Positions 56,690-62,000 of a stretch of DNA of 62,000 nt are shown one piece after another. The stretch lies in assembly GCA_903813345.2 (NCBI GenBank), contig CAIIXF020000007.1:17533564-17595563 (forward strand). Reading direction: 5' to 3'. This DNA is from Owenia fusiformis (Eukaryota > Annelida > Polychaeta > Sabellida > Oweniidae). The position numbers were made by a program, and so were the translations under genes. Position 1 is the first letter of the stretch, and each line of letters begins with the position of its first letter. The notes under the pieces are model-generated. The model searched no databases. It saw only the letters and a list, made by a program, of their open reading frames with translations, and had not been told where the DNA came from.

Positions 56690-58100
56690 TAGATATCAGC
56701 GTCCATTTATTGTAACTCGCGTTTGCTAACATTTGCTCAGTCCTGAGATGAAGGCCACACGGGTAGTAAAAAGGCCAACGTTGGAACTATATGTGACCTA
56801 CGTCCCTATTTTCGTAATTAAAATGAAAGTTAAACCCTTCCCCTTTATTTTGATACCAACAACAGCATATGCTAGGTACTTAAACTTAGGTAAACTTCTC
56901 AAAAGTGCAAAAACTTAGCTTCTTATATAAGATAAGATAATCACAATATAGGGGATTGCAACAATTTCGGAAATTCGCGGAGGTCAAAGCCACATTTGCG
57001 GGACTTCGCGGGACATTGCGGGACACGCGAATTAGCCTAATTTTGATCAAATTCGCGGGATAATCCCGCCATTCGCGGGACACTTGACAGCTCTGTTTGA
57101 ATTGAGAATAAAAAATAAAACATTCCATTCTCTATAACCGTTCCGCTGTTTTTTTGTCATAAATGACGAGAATCGTGAACGTTTCAGAAATGAAAACATT
57201 TTAGATGAACCTGTAAATCATTATAAACTATAATTCGTTTTTGAGAAATGAACATTTTATTATCTTATTAAAGAATGCTGTCAAATCCTTTGTAGACACA
57301 CGATTTGAAACTTGTGCAAGGCTAATACTCTCGTCTTTCTGGCAAATACACTCCCCTTCCGAAGTTTGGCAACCTTAGCCCCCCTCTTTATGTTGGAATT
57401 TTTATTTGCATAACCTGCGAGGAAAATACTTATAATATTGATGGAAATGTAACTTGACTTCATTTCCAATGCCACAAATGTTCCCAATTTTTTTCTTCTA
57501 TTTGAGGAATGTTTGAAAATCGTCCTCCACTGTCAACCAAGGGGAACCAAAGGGCTTTATATTTAATTAGTAGATTAGATTCAACCGCAGACCATCTGTA
57601 ATTAGGTCTTTGAAGTTTAAAAATCTCTATAATCCGGTGGCGATTATCAGTGGATCAGTTTTTTTAGGTAGTTTAGAAAATACATCACCAAGAAAATGCA
57701 TTTTCTAAAATTTTCGGGCTCCCAGAGGGTAAATTTAAATTATGAATTTTACTTTTAGATTTTTATGAAACAAATTGCCTACATCATTATGTATGTTGTA
57801 ATATTATACATTAATTAATAAGAGGTACTAAAGTATTACTACTACACATTTAATTTTTAAATGTTATTATCGAATTCAAATATAAATCAACTATTTTAAC
57901 TGAGCCAAGTATTGGATGATTGGAGGCAGTATTGATCAAATTTGCAAAGGGTTAATTTTATTCTCACCTGTCTCAACAAAACAGGAATATCCCAGAATTC
58001 ATACAGTCATACTTCTCTTATGTAAACTATATCATTGATTGGCCAAGGGTTCATCTATAATCCTGGGAAATGACCTCTTCTGGATGAAAAGCGTGGGAAC
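56690..58100. other. AT-rich spacer
   Basis: A GCGGGA cluster lies at 56955-57085, as noted for the 54.7-kb array. The remainder is AT-rich with no exon, tandem repeat or element that I can support. Confidence 0.5.
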
Positions 58101-58130
58101 ATCTGATATGACCAGTTCCCATAACAGTGT

Positions 58131-60260
58131 GTCACCTCACTGTATGTATAGTGATCGCCTACTATTAAAAGTGCGTGATCAAAGACTCGACAAGATGCGC
58201 AAAATTCGAAATGTCGGAGGAAAGGTATGTTTGTTTCTCTTTTCTTTACCACCTTAATGACATTTTACCTACAGATGGTATTCCATATGCTGTATAAGAG
58301 ACTCAAGATTCATTTGGTAACAGGATTCGGTGATTGGTTCAACCGAAATACCTGAACTGAGTTAATAAATGAAGCAAAATAAAAAAACCCGCCGAATGAA
58401 AATGTATACAGTATTTCACCAAATTTTCTGTTTTTAGATTACCAAAACCACAAAACCAACATGCTTATGGTTAATATACATAATACTTAACATTACATGC
58501 ATATCAGACGTTCCAACTCCCCTTCAGTATCGAGTAAGAAGGATGTTATGAAAACAATTTATGATCAGCCAAGTGGGTGATTTTACCATGTGGATTCTAA
58601 TGATATGTTCTTTGCATTTCAGAGTGGTTGGGTTTACATGATTTTACTGTCCTTCATTACGAACTCCTAAATTTCAAATCATTATAAACCACCTTGTAGA
58701 ACATCATGAAGAAGAAGAGATGAAGATGAGAAAGATTACTGAAAATAGAGGCAAATCTAGAATGATAACAAGAAATTTCTCTGGAATAATACCAAATGAA
58801 GTGAAATCAATAAATAAACACATACTTGTAGAAAGTGATGAATTCATGACAATTTCAGTGATTGACAATAATCGAATGAAATCATCCAGAATCTCTGATT
58901 CAACAACTGCTAAAAAATCAAATAAAATTACCAATGAAATTGCAATAGAACGAGAATATCAATTAGTAATGAAATGACAATAAATGATTCTGAAATTACA
59001 ATAGACTCTCATTCTCCAATAGTGTCCACCAGTTAATCTGAGATGATACCCCTCTGAGCAAAGCCTAAACTGGAACTTTTACTCGGTCCCATCGATCCAC
59101 ATAACTCTGTCATTAGAGATAATAGCATGGTATTTATTTCACATTTTGTAGAGTTTCTCTAAAAACGCTCACTGGTCGTTTATTTTGCATTCGATTACAT
59201 ACAATTCTAAAATTCTCAAGCTAATCACTTATAGACCTTAGTTGAAAATTGATCAATAAATCTACTGAATATTGACTACCTTAGAGGAGTTTTCCCTTAT
59301 ACCTGTCATTTATATATGACCCAAGTTAGCCACCTCGTGGTGAAACTGGGAACTGACTACTGGCATCTACTGAAGGTTATTACGTCATTACATTACTTAT
59401 TGATACCTTGCTGCAAAAGAATGATTTAACTCCCCAATGAAATAGATAATGTACAATTCAGATTTTATATTTTATTACAATTACAATTACATTACAATTC
59501 GACAATCATCTTGGATGCCAAGGTGTATAGTTCTCATACCTTGGGATCAGAGGCGTAAAATAAATGGACTAAAATGGAACTTAAAAAACGGTTCCACTTG
59601 TAAGGTGTTACGCTTCAAGAGGTGTTTCACTTAGCAGGTTCTAGAGGTTCAGTGTATATATCATTTAATGGTAATGTATTCAAATCTAGGCAGAAAAACA
59701 AAATGGACACACACACAGTGACCATTTAATTGACTGAATCAGTTTGGACATACATTTTGCGAGATCCCCATTTTCTTCTCTTGAAAAGCATATAGATATG
59801 GGTGTATGGTTTGCTGAAACTCACGCTATTGGCTGATCCATTCGTTTCTGTGTTAAAATATTTATTCCATGTTATTGAAGGGGAAACGTGAATTTCATCA
59901 TGGTCAAATGGAAGTCCAAGACCCTACCTAAGTATAAAAAATTAAAGAGGTAAAAATGTTCTATTGTTTTTGATATTTTCAAGCTTTTTAAATAAAATAA
60001 CACATATTGTATCGCATTCATATCTTTAAATTGTAAAATCAATAACATATACGAAAAATGGTCAAACTAATATATATTTCTCAAAGCATATGGGTGTTCT
60101 TGTGCCTACAAAACCTAATTGAATTACCAGTAGCCTGTAATATAAACACAAATAAATCTTTTAAAAGTAACCGTTACAAAATATTTGAATTTTGCGCATC
60201 TTGTCGAGTCTTTGATCACGCACTTTTAATAGTAGGCGATCACTGTATATACAATGCATC
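58131..60260. repeat. Inverted pair bounding a 2.1-kb segment
   Basis: GTATAGTGATCGCCTACTAT through CTCGACAAGATGCGCAAAAT at 58147-58207 is inverted at 60187-60250 with very few changes. Matching is not evident further inwards. The segment contains the candidate coding stretch at 58700-58977 and the decayed mini-exon near 59310. It may be a foldback element or a small inverted duplication. Confidence 0.6.
58700..58977 (+). other. Candidate terminal exon, Lys/Glu-rich, unrecognised
   Basis: After a possible acceptor (CACCTTGTAG at 58699) an open frame reads HHEEEEMKMRKITENRGKSR, then MITRNFSGIIPNEVKSINKH, continuing to EYQLVMK and stop at 58977. The 92 codons have a charged, protein-like composition with few cysteines. 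No matching upstream phase-1 exon was found, and I recognise no family. It lies inside an inverted-repeat segment, so it may be element-borne. Confidence 0.35.
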
Positions 60261-60318
60261 TGTCATTTCTCTGGAATGATGTACACTTTCCTCCAAAAGA
60301 TTGAAAACAATTGTAGTA

Positions 60319-60758
60319 CAGTAAAACCTGTATATCTGAACACTTGGCTAATCCGAACACCTCCCAATTTGAACATTTTTTGGTCCCGTTTTTTCTCCCA
60401 TTGACTCAAATGTTTAAAAAACTTGAAATATGAACATCTCCCAATTTTGACAGTGAACAGTCATGTTTGAAAATTAACCTATCTAATCTGAACACATAAA
60501 ATATCACATGTTCCATAAATTGATCAAATATTTGAAAAAAACTTGAACGATCTCACTCATGGTGGGGCTTTCTAGGATGACTAAATTCATTTGAATCAGA
60601 TTTTCATGTCACTCTAATGCCAAAGCTAAGTAGTCAAAAGAACTATAATATTTATTGAGAATTTCTTTCTATTTCTTGCAAATGCAAAACCTCAAAATGT
60701 GAACACCTCCTTATCCGAACGCTCTGAGCTGGTCCCTTGGATTAGACAGATTTTACTG
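60319..60758. mobile_element. pogo/Tigger-like MITE
   Basis: It begins CAGTAAAACCTGTATATCTG after TA and ends with GGATTAGACAGATTTTACTG before TA. CAGTAAAACCT-type TIRs with TA duplication and TCCGAACAC inner motifs are typical of Tigger/pogo derivatives. About 440 bp, no transposase. Confidence 0.85.
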
Positions 60759-60779
60759 TAGGTACAATCCCCTCTAAAA

Positions 60780-61155
60780 GTTACTGAAATCACTGGCTGG
60801 GAATTGGTGTTTGCTTACACACAGGTGTTCAATAGAGTATACTCATATGTTCGCTGGGCACAGTATTTCACTAAAGAGATGTTCATTATGACAGTTTTAC
60901 TGTACTGGAAATTGGTGTTCACTATACACAGGTGTTCAATAGAGTAGACGCATGTTTTCACTGGGCACAGATCTTCACTAAAGGGAGGTGTTCATTAGGA
61001 TATTTTTACTGTACTGAACTCACTGGCTGGGACGGAATCGGTGTTCACTATAATATACACAGGTGTTCAATAGAGTAGAGGCATGTCACTGGGCACAGAT
61101 CTTCACTAAAGAGGTGTTCACTATGACAGTTTTACTGTACTGAAATCAATCACTG
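60780..61155. repeat. Three-copy tandem repeat, about 125 bp
   Basis: The units share CACAGGTGTTCAATAGAGTA, CACTGGGCACAG, TCTTCACTAAAG and TTTTACTGTACTG at about 60822, 60930 and 61055. The TTTTACTGTA at each unit end resembles the terminus of the neighbouring Tigger-like MITE, so the array may derive from a related element. Confidence 0.85.
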
Positions 61156-62000
61156 GGAATTCACTATATACGAAATTAAAATCTGTGTATCATGCCACCC
61201 CTGCAAAATAATTGACTTGCCCACTTGCAGGCCTGTCAACTGTCCCGCAATTTGCGTATTTGTCACGCATTTGCTGAAGAATTTGAAGTCACGCCAGTTA
61301 TTTTTGCGTGACAGAAAATGTCACGCAAATACGCATTTTACCTGGTAAATATACAAAATACAAAAATATTTCTGTAGAAAAATTTCTAAAAAAGATTGTC
61401 TACACAGGAAAAATAGAACGTGGGAAAAAAATACGCATTTCGTTCGTACTTTTCACGCGAATTACGTATATGTCACGCATTCAGTTCGAAATTTTTCGTA
61501 CCTACCTATGGATCGAGTAACTTCAATAGTATTACCGTAGGTTTGAAATGACGATGTTGAACTGATGTAAACGCCATTCCCACGATTTCAAATTTAACTC
61601 TGCGCATGCGCAGCACTGAGAGAGCATGTGCCCATGATTGTTCACGTGATCGAATCCTGCAATTTGATTGGAGATGAAAAAAGCACTTGGTGAAAAATGT
61701 GTATACCCTCTGGGAGCCACCAGCATGCATTTTCTTGGTGTTGTATTCTCTAAACTACCGTTTTTTTAGAAAATAAAAAGTGATTATTAGGAAGCAATGC
61801 ATATTGGAACACCACGTGACTTTTAAATATTTTTTATTATGAACTTTTTCCCTTAACTGTGACAATAAAATACTCATTCGAAATAATAAACCTAGACTTA
61901 TTTGATATAATCCTCCTTATGCCTTTGCTTTCCTCCAGAAAAGATGACTGCATCTGGCTTTTTTAATGGACAGAACTTTCCACTGCACGTCATGTGGGTA
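61156..62000. other. GCGTGAC-rich block and AT-rich flank
   Basis: From 61230 to 61480 the words TGTCACGCA and ACGCATTT recur in both orientations. The rest of the stretch to the end of the window contains no gene or repeat that I can support, apart from a short TGCGCATGCGCA palindrome near 61601. Confidence 0.5.

Overview
The window is AT-rich nuclear DNA from an animal. It shows spliced genes with GT-AG introns, extracellular mosaic domains (NIDO, AMOP, VWD, EGF) and a dense load of DNA transposons and miniature inverted-repeat elements. A marine invertebrate, perhaps a lophotrochozoan, fits best, but the sequence alone does not fix the phylum. I see no rRNA, tRNA, CRISPR array or bacterial operon.

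Two protein-coding genes are well supported. On the minus strand (14880 down to 1816, continuing past the left edge) lies a MUC4/SUSD2-like membrane-mucin gene. I trace 13 exons: signal peptide, a 2.2-kb exon of 29-residue acidic Thr-rich repeats, a NIDO domain over three exons, an AMOP domain over two, a VWD domain over four, an Ig/cadherin-like segment and an EGF-like exon. On the plus strand (29121-29432 joined to 33200-33742) lies a two-exon gene for a 284-residue membrane-anchored class I SAM-dependent methyltransferase. It resembles bacterial sugar O-methyltransferases of the MycE/macrocin type.

Most of the rest is repeat-derived. 0-2 kb: intron and dispersed repeats. 6.2-9.35 kb: three element families nested inside the NIDO intron. 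16.6-22.6 kb: a decayed mariner-like element holding a 5'-truncated LINE, which is itself interrupted by a second mariner-like element and by a CpG-rich TA-flanked element called Z here; a 296-bp satellite and a further palindrome also lie inside. 23-29 kb: palindromes, a 345-bp tandem duplication and a 15-bp minisatellite. 33.7-45.3 kb: tandem and inverted repeats and small MITEs. 46.1-49.7 kb: a 3.6-kb palindrome whose arms carry near-identical upstream DNA but strongly diverged 68-bp candidate first exons. 50.8-62 kb: another Z copy, a mariner-like element with a pogo-type MITE inside, hAT-, piggyBac- and Tigger-type MITEs, and tandem arrays.

The least explained signals are: (1) family Z, an approximately 0.8-kb, GAACG-studded element with TA target duplications, in which every copy keeps a perfect AGGTCA-n3-TGACCT nuclear-receptor-type site; (2) the 46-50 kb palindrome with its fast-diverging first exons; (3) a tandem array made from the mucin gene's own 5' splice site. 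The two genes share no evident pathway: the mucin would act at the cell surface and the methyltransferase in the secretory pathway.
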